This document shows, in pieces, positions 9,009-16,790 of a stretch of DNA of 64,000 nt. This DNA is from Photobacterium alginatilyticum. Its GTDB lineage: Bacteria; Pseudomonadota; Gammaproteobacteria; Enterobacterales; Vibrionaceae. How positions within the stretch are numbered: the stretch's first letter is position 1; each line of letters begins with the position of its first letter. Both the position numbers and the translations under genes were made by a program. The stretch lies in contig NZ_RSEJ01000024.1 in assembly GCF_009910675.1 (NCBI RefSeq), positions 42,307 through 106,306 on the forward strand. Reading direction: 5' to 3'. Under the pieces are notes generated by a model that saw only the letters and a program-made list of their open reading frames with translations, ran no database searches and had not been told where the DNA came from.

Positions 9009-9071
9009 ATGCGCCTCCTAAAATTAGCCTTTCTGTTGGGGTTACCCAGTGAACCCCCTAGGTGGAGATAA
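9009..9071 (+). CDS. Possible 20-residue leader peptide overlapping the potA start
   Basis: An ATG at 9009 preceded by AGAGG at the ideal 6-nt spacing opens a 20-codon frame beginning MRLLKLAFLLG and ending SEPPRWR. Its stop lies 20 bp inside potA, whose GTG start (9049) is within this frame. Translation of the short frame would therefore cross the potA start and could couple or compete with it. Leader peptides sensing polyamines or basic amino acids are known upstream of polyamine genes (speFL), but nothing here proves this one is made. Confidence 0.4.
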   Translation: MRLLKLAFLLGLPSEPPRWR

Positions 9072-10197
9072 CGTAGAATTGAACGCTGCACAAACAACTA
9101 AAAAACCAGTGATTCAGCTAAAAGGGCTGAGCAAAGGCTTCGATGGCAAGCAAATCATCACTGGTCTTGATCTAAACGTTAATGATGGCGAGTTCCTGAC
9201 TATTCTTGGTCCGTCAGGCTGCGGTAAAACGACCGTTTTACGCCTCATTGCAGGTTTTGAAAATGCTGATGCCGGTCAGGTGATGATTGACAATCAAGAC
9301 GTCACCGAGATCCCAGCGGAAAACCGCCACGTTAATACTGTTTTCCAAAGCTATGCGCTATTTCCGCATATGACAGTATTTGAGAATGTAGCGTTTGGAT
9401 TGCGCATGCAAAAAGTTGCCGAGAGCGAAATTGAGCCTCGTGTCACTGAAGCGCTATGTATGGTGCAGCTTGAGAGTTTTGCCTCTCGTAAACCCCATCA
9501 GCTATCTGGTGGACAGCAACAGCGTGTAGCGATTGCCCGCGCCGTTGTTAACAAACCAAAAGTACTGCTGCTAGATGAATCTTTGTCTGCGCTTGATTAC
9601 AAACTACGTAAGCAGATGCAGATCGAACTTAAACAGCTACAGCGTAAACTGGGGATCACTTTTATCTTCGTTACCCACGATCAGGAAGAGGCCCTGTCGA
9701 TGTCAGATCGCATCATTGTTATGCGTGACGGAAACATCGAACAAGATGGTTCGCCACGTGAAATCTACGAAGAACCAAAGAACCTGTTTGTTGCGCGCTT
9801 CATTGGCGAGATCAATGTCTTTGATGCGACGGTTAAAGAGCGTCTTGACGAAAACCGTATTCTGGCAAATGTAGAAGGCCGCTCGTCGCTACTGCACTGC
9901 AAGCTGCCCGTTGAGAATGGTGACAAGGTCAAAGTCCTGCTGCGCCCGGAAGATATTCGCCTGGAAGAAATCAATAATGACGAAACAGCGAATGGTATCG
10001 TCGGCTACGTACGCGAGCGTACCTACAAGGGGATGACTCTTGATTCCGTTGTTGAGCTGGAATCTGGCACCTCTGTCATGGTTAGCGAGTTCTTCAATGA
10101 AGATGATCCAGATGTTGATCATTCGCTTGACCAAAAAGTGGCGATTACCTGGGTGGAAAGTTGGGAAGTGGTACTTGCAGATGAACAAGAAGCTTAA
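9049..10197 (+). CDS. potA: Spermidine/putrescine ABC transporter ATP-binding protein
   Basis: A 382-residue ATPase of the polyamine importer. It has Walker A GPSGCGKTT, the signature LSGGQQQRVAIARA, Walker B LLLDESLSALD, the H-loop VTHDQEEA and a C-terminal TOBE region (about 290-370) that regulates activity. The sequence closely follows E. coli PotA throughout. The chosen GTG start at 9049 gives a family-typical N-terminus; an in-frame TTG at 9079 preceded by GGTGGAG is an alternative. The last 17 bp overlap potB. It heads potABC, followed by two potD genes. Confidence 0.96.
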   Translation: MNPLGGDNVELNAAQTTKKPVIQLKGLSKGFDGKQIITGLDLNVNDGEFLTILGPSGCGKTTVLRLIAGFENADAGQVMIDNQDVTEIPAENRHVNTVFQSYALFPHMTVFENVAFGLRMQKVAESEIEPRVTEALCMVQLESFASRKPHQLSGGQQQRVAIARAVVNKPKVLLLDESLSALDYKLRKQMQIELKQLQRKLGITFIFVTHDQEEALSMSDRIIVMRDGNIEQDGSPREIYEEPKNLFVARFIGEINVFDATVKERLDENRILANVEGRSSLLHCKLPVENGDKVKVLLRPEDIRLEEINNDETANGIVGYVRERTYKGMTLDSVVELESGTSVMVSEFFNEDDPDVDHSLDQKVAITWVESWEVVLADEQEA

Positions 10198-11038
10198 TCT
10201 TCAGAACATCATCATTACTGTTATTGTCAGTTGGTTATTACTGTTTGTCTTTATTCCCAACCTGATGATCATCGGAACCAGTTTTCTGACCCGTGATGAT
10301 GCAAACCTGATAGAAATGACGTTTACGCTCGATAACTATATTCGGTTATTCGATCCGCTATACGCCAAAGTAATGCTGCATTCGTTTTATATGGCGCTGG
10401 TGGCAACCCTGCTTTGCCTGGTCATCGGTTACCCATTTGCGTATGCGATTGCCAAGATGCCGGTCAAGTGGCGGCCATTTATGCTGTTTCTGGTGATTGT
10501 TCCTTTTTGGACCAACTCGCTGATCCGCACCTATGGCCTGAAAATCATGCTGGGAACACGCGGTGTATTCAATAATGCCCTGCTCTATCTCGACATTATC
10601 GACAAGCCGATCCGCATTATGTACACCGAGTATGCCGTGATGGTTGGCCTGGTCTACATTCTGCTGCCGTTTATGGTCCTGCCGCTCTATTCGGCAATCG
10701 AAAAGCTGGATCATAACTATATCGAGGCAGCTCGCGACCTGGGTGCCAATAAGTTGCAGACATTTACCAGAGTGATCATCCCACTGACAATGCCGGGCAT
10801 TATCGCAGGCTGTCTGCTGGTATTGCTGCCGGCACTGGGTATGTTCTATGTCTCAGACCTGCTTGGCGGAGCGAAGAACCTATTAATTGGTAATGTCATT
10901 AAGAGTCAGGTACTCAATGCCCGTGACTGGCCGTTCGGTGCAGCAACGAGCATCGCCCTGACCATGGCGATGGCTGTCATGTTGTATGCCTACTACCGTG
11001 CAGGCAAGTTGCTTAACCGTAAAGTGGAACTGGAATAA
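10181..11038 (+). CDS. potB: Spermidine/putrescine ABC transporter permease
   Basis: A 285-residue inner-membrane permease with about six transmembrane helices and the EAA loop EAARDLGANKLQTF that contacts PotA. The match to E. coli PotB begins within the first 15 residues (LMIIGTSFLTRDDA). The ATG at 10181 is chosen because the longer open frame upstream is inside potA and not conserved. It overlaps potA by 17 bp and its stop overlaps the potC ATG (TAATG), as in translationally coupled transporter operons. Confidence 0.95.
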   Translation: MNKKLNLQNIIITVIVSWLLLFVFIPNLMIIGTSFLTRDDANLIEMTFTLDNYIRLFDPLYAKVMLHSFYMALVATLLCLVIGYPFAYAIAKMPVKWRPFMLFLVIVPFWTNSLIRTYGLKIMLGTRGVFNNALLYLDIIDKPIRIMYTEYAVMVGLVYILLPFMVLPLYSAIEKLDHNYIEAARDLGANKLQTFTRVIIPLTMPGIIAGCLLVLLPALGMFYVSDLLGGAKNLLIGNVIKSQVLNARDWPFGAATSIALTMAMAVMLYAYYRAGKLLNRKVELE

Positions 11039-11808
11039 TGGGACGCGTATTTAAATTCAGTCTGATGGCTGTGGTGTATGCCTTCCTGTATACACCGATT
11101 ATTATTCTGATCGTGAACTCCTTTAATGCCAGTAAGTTTGGTATGAAATGGGGCGGCTTTACGACCAAGTGGTATGAGCATCTGGTCAACAATGACAGCC
11201 TGATGCAGGCTGCCTGGCACTCGCTGAATATCGCAGTGTTTTCAGCAACAGCCGCAGCCATTATCGGGAGCCTGACGGCCGTTGCCCTGTTCCGCTATCA
11301 GTTTCGCGGCAAACATTTCGTCAACGGCATGCTGTTTGTCGTCATGATGTCGCCAGATATTGTTATGGCCATCTCGTTATTGGCACTGTTTATTCTGGTG
11401 GGTGCCGAGCTGGGCTTCCTGACGCTGCTGCTCTCTCACATCACCTTCTGTCTGCCTTTCGTGGTTGTCACGGTCTACAGCCGTCTGAAAGGGTTTGATG
11501 TGAAGATGCTTGAAGCTGCACGCGATCTTGGTGCCAGCGAGTGGGTGATCCTGAAGCAGATTATTTTGCCGCTAGCGAAACCGGCTGTTGCTGCTGGCTG
11601 GTTGCTAAGCTTCACCCTGTCTCTGGATGATGTAATTGTTAGCTCATTCGTGACCGGGCCGTCCTACGAGATCTTGCCATTGAAGATTTATTCAATGGTT
11701 AAAGTGGGAATCTCACCGGAAGTGAATGCACTAGCCACGATAATGCTTATTGTGTCTCTGGTATTGGTTATTTGCTCGCAGTTGCTAGCCAGAGAGAAGA
11801 TTAAATAA
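11038..11808 (+). CDS. potC: Spermidine/putrescine ABC transporter permease
   Basis: A 256-residue second permease of the polyamine importer, with six predicted helices and the EAA loop EAARDLGASEWVIL (about 160-175). It follows PotC in length and sequence. It pairs with PotB to form the channel driven by PotA. Start and the potB stop overlap by one base. A strong terminator hairpin lies 45 bp downstream, so the potD genes are probably expressed partly from read-through and partly from their own promoters. Confidence 0.95.
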   Translation: MGRVFKFSLMAVVYAFLYTPIIILIVNSFNASKFGMKWGGFTTKWYEHLVNNDSLMQAAWHSLNIAVFSATAAAIIGSLTAVALFRYQFRGKHFVNGMLFVVMMSPDIVMAISLLALFILVGAELGFLTLLLSHITFCLPFVVVTVYSRLKGFDVKMLEAARDLGASEWVILKQIILPLAKPAVAAGWLLSFTLSLDDVIVSSFVTGPSYEILPLKIYSMVKVGISPEVNALATIMLIVSLVLVICSQLLAREKIK

Positions 11809-11852
11809 AGTAATCTAACTCCGTTTTATAATTGGCCTCGTGCCAGATACTG

Positions 11853-11888
11853 CAAGTGATTAGTCAGCCGATTAATCACTTGTTTTTT
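11853..11888 (+). terminator. Intrinsic terminator or attenuator between potC and potD
   Basis: A perfect 10-bp stem CAAGTGATTA/TAATCACTTG with a 10-nt loop, followed directly by six T residues. It lies inside the potABCD cluster and so may set the ratio of transporter to binding protein. Confidence 0.85.
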
Positions 11889-11925
11889 ATCAATACCCTG
11901 CTGGGGTTTTGGAGATGATAAACAA

Positions 11926-12957
11926 ATGAAAAAATGGTCCGCTTTTCTGACCGGTACTGCTTGTGCAGCAGCGATGTTCTCAACCTTTTCGAATGCTGCT
12001 GATAAAGAATTAGTTTTTATGAACTGGGGCCCTTATATCTCTACAGAGCTAAGGGAACAGTTTACTAAAGAGACTGGTATTAAAGTGATTTATTCGACTT
12101 ACGAGTCGAACGAGACTATGTACGCCAAGCTGAAAGCACACCCGAAAGGTTACGATCTGGTTGTACCATCAACTTACTTCGTTGCCAAAATGCGTGATGA
12201 AGGCATGTTACAGAAAATCGATAAATCTAAGCTATCTAACTTCCATGAGCTTGATAAGAACTATCTGGATAAGCCTTTTGATCCAAACAACGACTACTCC
12301 ATCCCCCATGTAATTGCGATGACCGGATTGGCCGTAAATACGGATATGTACGACCCGGCCGACTTCGATAGCTGGGCCGATCTATGGAACCCTGAACTCG
12401 AAGGCCAGTTGATGCTGATGGATGATACCCGTGAAGTGTTCCATATTGCCCTTCGAAAGTTGGGTTACTCTGGTAACACGACGGATCCGAAGCAAATCGA
12501 CGAGGCTTATGAAGAGCTGAAGAAGCTAATGTCGAATGTATTGGTATTCAACTCCGATAACCCAGCAGCACCCTACCTTGCCGGTGAAGTCGGCTTGGGC
12601 ATGCTCTGGAACGGCTCGGCTGCCGCAGCGCAAAAAGAAGGCCTGCCGATTGAGCTGGTCTGGCCTAAAGAAGGCGGCATTTTCTGGGTCGATAGCCTGG
12701 CTATTGCCAAGAATGCTGAAAACGTTGATGCCGCCCATAAAATGATCGACTTCCTGCTTCGTCCGGATGTCGCAGCCAAGATTTCGGAAGAAACAGGTTA
12801 CCTTACCGCAGTCAAAGCGTCGAACGACAAGTACAAGGACAACCCGACTCTCTTCCCACCTCAGGAAGACCTGGATCGTGGTGAATGGCAGGACGCTGTT
12901 GGCGAAATGAATATTCGCTATGAAAATTACTTCCTGGAATTGAAAGCTGCTCAGTAA
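11926..12957 (+). CDS. potD: Spermidine/putrescine-binding protein, divergent first copy
   Basis: A 343-residue periplasmic polyamine-binding protein with a signal peptide (about 1-24, cleavage after SNA). Compared with the E. coli PotD sequence as I recall it, the acidic pair in MDDTREVF, the Trp in LGMLWNGSA and FWVDS, and the STY motif are kept. However, the IWGATGIGVN segment of the second copy is VIAMTGLAVN here, and the first-lobe NWSEYIP is NWGPYIS. Some ligand contacts have therefore changed, so specificity may differ from the second copy. GGAG precedes the ATG. Tandem potD1/potD2 genes are usual in Vibrio. Confidence 0.93.
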   Translation: MKKWSAFLTGTACAAAMFSTFSNAADKELVFMNWGPYISTELREQFTKETGIKVIYSTYESNETMYAKLKAHPKGYDLVVPSTYFVAKMRDEGMLQKIDKSKLSNFHELDKNYLDKPFDPNNDYSIPHVIAMTGLAVNTDMYDPADFDSWADLWNPELEGQLMLMDDTREVFHIALRKLGYSGNTTDPKQIDEAYEELKKLMSNVLVFNSDNPAAPYLAGEVGLGMLWNGSAAAAQKEGLPIELVWPKEGGIFWVDSLAIAKNAENVDAAHKMIDFLLRPDVAAKISEETGYLTAVKASNDKYKDNPTLFPPQEDLDRGEWQDAVGEMNIRYENYFLELKAAQ

Positions 12958-12967
12958 TTCTGCATCT

Positions 12968-12996
12968 AAGGCAACCGAATAATATTTGGTTGCCTT
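12968..12996 (+). terminator. Probable terminator after the first potD
   Basis: Stem AAGGCAACC/GGTTGCCTT (9 bp) with an 11-nt loop just after the stop codon. The T tract is short, so termination may be partial. Confidence 0.6.
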
Positions 12997-13047
12997 TATC
13001 ATCTTCCCATCTGCTATAATCCCCTTCTAAATCGTCTGTTTATAGTC

Positions 13048-13097
13048 ATATACCCAAGCTATCGCAAAACGAGCACCTTGAAGTAGTTTGGGTATAT
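13048..13097 (-). repeat. Short dispersed palindromic repeat (copy 1)
   Basis: An imperfect inverted repeat with ends ATATACCCAA and TTGGGTATAT. Its reverse complement reads TATACCCAAACTACTTCAAG followed by GTGCTCGTTTTGCGA. This closely matches the sequence at 63785 on the plus strand (TATACCCAAGCTACCTCAAG then ATGCTCGTTTCAGCGA). Such repeats are abundant in Vibrionaceae genomes as I remember them. It separates the two potD genes. Confidence 0.65.
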
Positions 13098-13265
13098 TTA
13101 ATAAAAGAAAATGGCTCTGCGGAGTACATTGGATTTCTTTTGCATGTAGGAGAAGCGGTTAGTACCGAACATCAATGAGCGTCCATTTGCTTATTGGCAT
13201 TTATTGTTTAGTACATTCGCTGGAGATAACTCTCAACACATCCTGATAGTTAGGAGCACAATAAA

Positions 13266-14309
13266 ATGAAAAAATGGTCTTCCTTAGTGGCCGGTGGTGT
13301 CTGCGCTATGGCAATGTTTTCGAATATTGCAGCTGCTGCAGATGAAGAGCTGTATTTCTACAACTGGTCTGAATACATTCCAAGTGAAGTATTGGAACAG
13401 TTCACGAAAGAAACAGGCATTAAGGTGATTTATTCGACTTACGAGTCGAACGAAACCATGTACGCCAAGCTGAAAACCCACGGCGAAGGCTATGATCTCG
13501 TCGTTCCTTCAACATACTACGTCTCAAAGATGCGCGACGAAGGTATGCTGAAGAAAATTGATCGTTCCAAACTATCAAACTTTGATGAGCTTGATCCAAA
13601 CTATCTACACAAGCCATTTGACCCAAGCAACGACTACTCTATTCCATATATCTGGGGTGCGACCGGTATCGGCGTCAATACAGAAATGATGGACAAGGCT
13701 GAAGTCAGCTCTTGGAGTGATTTCTGGGATCCTAAGTGGGAAGGCCAGCTAATGATGATGGATGATGCTCGCGAGTTCTTCCACATCGCTCTTCGCAAGC
13801 TTGGTTACTCTGCAAACACCCAGAACCCTGACGAAATCAAAGCAGCCTATGAAGAGCTGAAGAAGCTGATGCCAAACGTATTGGTATTCAACTCAGACTA
13901 CCCTGCTAACCCATACATGGCCGGCGAAACATCTCTAGGCATGCTTTGGAATGGCTCTGCATACATGGCTCGCCAGGAAGGTGCCGCGATCGAAATCGTA
14001 TGGCCAAAAGAAGGCGCTATTTTCTGGATGGACAGCCTGTCAATTCCAGTGGGAGCCAAAAATGTCGATGCGGCTCATAAGATGATCGACTTCCTGCTAC
14101 GTCCGGAGAATGCGGCAAAAGTTGCTCAGGAAATCGGTTACCCAACACCTGTTGCCTCAGCGAAGAAACTACTTCCAGCAGAGTTTGTTAACGACACCAA
14201 CATCTTCCCACCTCAGGATGTGTTGGACGCAGGTGAATGGCAGAACAGCGTAGGTACAGCCAACACCATCTACGAAGAATACTACCAGAAGCTGAAAGCT
14301 GGCCAGTAA
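13266..14309 (+). CDS. potD: Spermidine/putrescine-binding protein, canonical second copy
   Basis: A 347-residue periplasmic polyamine-binding protein with a signal peptide (about 1-24). All pocket motifs I recognise from E. coli PotD are present: NWSEYIP, VPSTYYVSKM, WGATGIGVN, MDDAREFFHIAL, LGMLWNGSA, FWMDS and the closing GEWQNSVG. It is a paralogue of the gene 308 bp upstream; the duplication separates them by a dispersed repeat and a partial terminator. TAGGAG precedes the ATG, and a strong terminator follows. It probably delivers spermidine-type polyamines to PotABC. Confidence 0.95.
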   Translation: MKKWSSLVAGGVCAMAMFSNIAAAADEELYFYNWSEYIPSEVLEQFTKETGIKVIYSTYESNETMYAKLKTHGEGYDLVVPSTYYVSKMRDEGMLKKIDRSKLSNFDELDPNYLHKPFDPSNDYSIPYIWGATGIGVNTEMMDKAEVSSWSDFWDPKWEGQLMMMDDAREFFHIALRKLGYSANTQNPDEIKAAYEELKKLMPNVLVFNSDYPANPYMAGETSLGMLWNGSAYMARQEGAAIEIVWPKEGAIFWMDSLSIPVGAKNVDAAHKMIDFLLRPENAAKVAQEIGYPTPVASAKKLLPAEFVNDTNIFPPQDVLDAGEWQNSVGTANTIYEEYYQKLKAGQ

Positions 14310-14350
14310 TAGCAAGTGCTATCACCATGCTTAAAGCAAATTAGATGACC

Positions 14351-14378
14351 AAAAACCCAAGCTGCTGCTTGGGTTTTT
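14351..14378 (+). terminator. Intrinsic terminator after the second potD
   Basis: Stem AAAAACCCAAGC/GCTTGGGTTTTT with a TGCT loop and a run of T. It also lies at the 3' end of the convergent LysR gene and may work in both directions. Confidence 0.85.
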
Positions 14379-14399
14379 TTCATCTTTTTTCACTCCCGA

Positions 14400-15275
14400 C
14401 TAATCCAACAAGGTATTTATGGCTTGGCATAACCACTTAGCTGCCGGGCCCATACTGCAATCTTTCGGTGTAATGTACTCAATCGGAATTGACCAGTCTT
14501 TATAATCGAATGTCACCGGAAGTATATGGAGTTGACGGGAAGCATCCTGCTCTACAAGATGCCTTGGCATGTAAGTCCAGCCTAACCCCATCTCAACACT
14601 TTTTAACAACGCGCGGTAGTCATTGCCATACCAAACCTGCGATGAAACCGGCTGTAAATGTGCCTGATGCACACCATTAGCGCCCTTGATCATCAACTGC
14701 CGATGAGGGATCAGATCTGCTGGTGTAACATTCTCCAGGCTTGTTAATGGGTGTGTTTTGCAAACAATAGGAACAAACGACATATTACCGATATAGCAAA
14801 TATCAGCTTCTTTAATGAATGTCATATCACTCAAAATAACGCCAATATTCGCTTTTCCAGCCACCACGTATTGAATAATGTCACTACTGGACATCGTCAT
14901 AATATTCAATGATGTTGCAGGGAAATGATGCGAAAAGTCATCAATAATCGTATAAAAGCGTGCAACCTGCAGACTATCTTCGATAGCAAGTGTCAACTGG
15001 GTCTCTTCATTGTTGGTTAGTGCCTTTGCCGCACTTTCAAGTTCGTAAGCCTGTTGCAAGATTGCCTCGGCAAACGTCAGCAGGTGCTTGCCTTCATTGG
15101 TTAAGGTCGGCTTGCGGGTACTCCTGTCAAAAAGAGTCACATCAAGGTCAATTTCCAGATTAGAAATCCCCTGGCTTACTGCAGACTGCACTTTACCTAA
15201 CTTTCTTGCGCATGCTGAAAAAGAGCCCAGCTTCGCAGCCGTAACAAACATGTTCAACTGATCGAGATTATACAT
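14400..15275 (-). CDS. LysR-family transcriptional regulator
   Basis: A 291-residue regulator with an N-terminal winged helix-turn-helix (about 1-60; FVTAAKLGSFSACARKLGK then QSAVSQGISNLE) and a C-terminal effector-binding domain (about 90-290). It is divergent from a PACE-type efflux gene with 90 bp between start codons. That matches the AceR/AceI arrangement known in Acinetobacter, where a LysR protein activates the pump in response to its substrate. The intergenic region contains ATCACAAATTATGAT, a plausible LysR-type box. Confidence 0.92.
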   Translation of the reverse strand: MYNLDQLNMFVTAAKLGSFSACARKLGKVQSAVSQGISNLEIDLDVTLFDRSTRKPTLTNEGKHLLTFAEAILQQAYELESAAKALTNNEETQLTLAIEDSLQVARFYTIIDDFSHHFPATSLNIMTMSSSDIIQYVVAGKANIGVILSDMTFIKEADICYIGNMSFVPIVCKTHPLTSLENVTPADLIPHRQLMIKGANGVHQAHLQPVSSQVWYGNDYRALLKSVEMGLGWTYMPRHLVEQDASRQLHILPVTFDYKDWSIPIEYITPKDCSMGPAAKWLCQAINTLLD

Positions 15276-15277
15276 AC

Positions 15278-15296
15278 CATCACAAATTATGATATT
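15278..15296. promoter_or_regulatory. Candidate LysR operator between the regulator and the PACE gene
   Basis: The sequence ATCA-N7-TGAT is an imperfect dyad of the size bound by LysR proteins. It overlaps the region just upstream of the regulator start codon. Only one such site is seen. Confidence 0.4.
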
Positions 15297-15365
15297 AACT
15301 AACTAGATCTAATCATATATTAAGATACATTGGCTGCATAGATTATCCCTTAAGAGTATTAACCC

Positions 15366-15791
15366 ATGTCAGTTAAAGAACGTATCTTGCACAGCCTGCT
15401 TTTTGAAGCGATTGCATTATTCATCCTAATGGTTGCAGCGACACTGTTTACTTCCCACAACCCAGGTGTTGTTGGCGGTATTGCAATTGTCTTATCGCTA
15501 TTGGCGATGGCCTGGAACTACGTCTACAACTTAGGCTTCGACCATATTTTTGGTCACGATCGTTTATCACGAAAACTAGGCATGCGTATCGCGCACGGGT
15601 TTGGCTTTGAAGCAGGCTTGCTGATCGTTACAATTCCGCTATTAATGTGGGTGCTACAAATGGATTTCTGGACAGTATTCATACTTGACCTGGGTATTGT
15701 TATCTTCTTTTTAGTTTACTCAATCATCTATAACTGGGCTTACGATCAAGTACGCTCAAAAATAACAACACGAAAAGCGGTTACTTCATAA
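15366..15791 (+). CDS. PACE-family (AceI-like) efflux protein
   Basis: A 141-residue membrane protein with two tandem pairs of transmembrane helices (about 8-30, 35-55, 80-100, 105-128), the bacterial transmembrane pair fold. The first helix has the acidic residue in ERILHSLLFEAIALF (Glu14) that corresponds to AceI Glu15, needed for proton-coupled transport. Known relatives export chlorhexidine and other biocides, and some transport short diamines such as cadaverine and putrescine. The polyamine transporter nearby makes that substrate class attractive, but this is inference. A terminator follows. Confidence 0.9.
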   Translation: MSVKERILHSLLFEAIALFILMVAATLFTSHNPGVVGGIAIVLSLLAMAWNYVYNLGFDHIFGHDRLSRKLGMRIAHGFGFEAGLLIVTIPLLMWVLQMDFWTVFILDLGIVIFFLVYSIIYNWAYDQVRSKITTRKAVTS

Positions 15792-15803
15792 GTAATAAAG
15801 CAA

Positions 15804-15831
15804 AAGCCCGTGATTATATACCCACGGGCTT
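15804..15831. terminator. Terminator between the PACE gene and cobB
   Basis: A 9-bp stem AAGCCCGTG/CACGGGCTT with a 10-nt loop between convergent genes; TTAATGTTTG follows on the plus strand. Confidence 0.7.
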
Positions 15832-15855
15832 AATGTTTGAATTCAACGCAGCGCG

Positions 15856-16566
15856 TTAGGACAGAATTTGATCCACAAATTCCGGAACCAACACTGAAGC
15901 AGGACCATAGCGTTTTTCAGCAAACTCACTTTCAACTTCACTCGGTTCAAGGTTGAGTTCTACCGTATGTGCTCCATGCATAGCCGCCTCATGGACAAAA
16001 CCGGCAGCAGGGTACACTGCACCGGAAGTACCAATCGAAATAAACAGATCGGCTTTCATCAGCGCATCATGAATGCGGTCCATGCCAATCGGCATCTCAC
16101 CAAACCACACCACATTCGGGCGCATAGGGGCTGGCATCTGACAGCAATGACAATGATCATCAAGAGAGATGTTCCCACTCCAAGCGATACTCTGGCCGGT
16201 ATTGCTACACTGCGCTTTTAAGAGTTCACCATGCATGTGAATAATGTTGTTTGTACCTGCTGCCTCGTGAAGGTTATCAATATTCTGGGTAACAACAGTT
16301 ACTTGCCCTTCCAGCTCTCGTTCGAGCTTGGCCAGCGCCAAATGGGCCGCGTTGGGGGCCACCGTACCGCTCTCGAGTTGCTGGCGGCGTTGATTGTAAA
16401 AATCTTGAACCAAAGATGGGTTACGGCGATATCCTTCAGGGGTTGCGACATCCTCAATATGATGATTTTCCCACAATCCATCTTGATCACGGAAGGTACG
16501 AATGCCCGATTCAGCTGAAATGCCGGCGCCGGTAAGAATCACGATATTACGATACGGGAAAAGCAT
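15856..16566 (-). CDS. cobB: NAD-dependent protein deacylase (sirtuin)
   Basis: A 236-residue class III sirtuin that removes acyl groups from lysines using NAD. GAGISAESG (13-21) binds NAD, TQNIDNLH and catalytic His112 in HGEL are present, and cysteines around DHCHCCQ correspond to the region near the metal site. Tyr57 and Arg60 match the residues that let E. coli CobB act on succinyl-lysine, so deacetylase and desuccinylase activity are both expected. The length equals the short E. coli form. It is monocistronic, with its promoter in 16567-16720. Confidence 0.94.
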   Translation of the reverse strand: MLFPYRNIVILTGAGISAESGIRTFRDQDGLWENHHIEDVATPEGYRRNPSLVQDFYNQRRQQLESGTVAPNAAHLALAKLERELEGQVTVVTQNIDNLHEAAGTNNIIHMHGELLKAQCSNTGQSIAWSGNISLDDHCHCCQMPAPMRPNVVWFGEMPIGMDRIHDALMKADLFISIGTSGAVYPAAGFVHEAAMHGAHTVELNLEPSEVESEFAEKRYGPASVLVPEFVDQILS

Positions 16567-16723
16567 AGATACGTCCTTTTCAGCTTGTATAAGCTATTTA
16601 TACCATTGTTTTCATAAGGTTATAAGTTAAAAGTATTCGACATTAGTCTAATGTTTTAAGATTATATTCATAAAGTTATAGTGCATTAAAGCTATTGTCT
16701 ATAGCGCATCTCACCAAACGAAA

Positions 16724-16753
16724 AAAGCCGGTGAGAATCCTCTCTCCGGCTTT
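16724..16753 (-). terminator. Terminator at the end of the formate dehydrogenase operon
   Basis: Stem AAAGCCGG/CCGGCTTT extended by TGAGA/TCTC. On the minus strand it is followed by a run of six T. It lies about 40 bp after the stop of the cytochrome b subunit gene. Confidence 0.8.
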
Positions 16754-16790
16754 GTTTGTCTTTTCAGCTACCTACACCTTTTATAACGAA

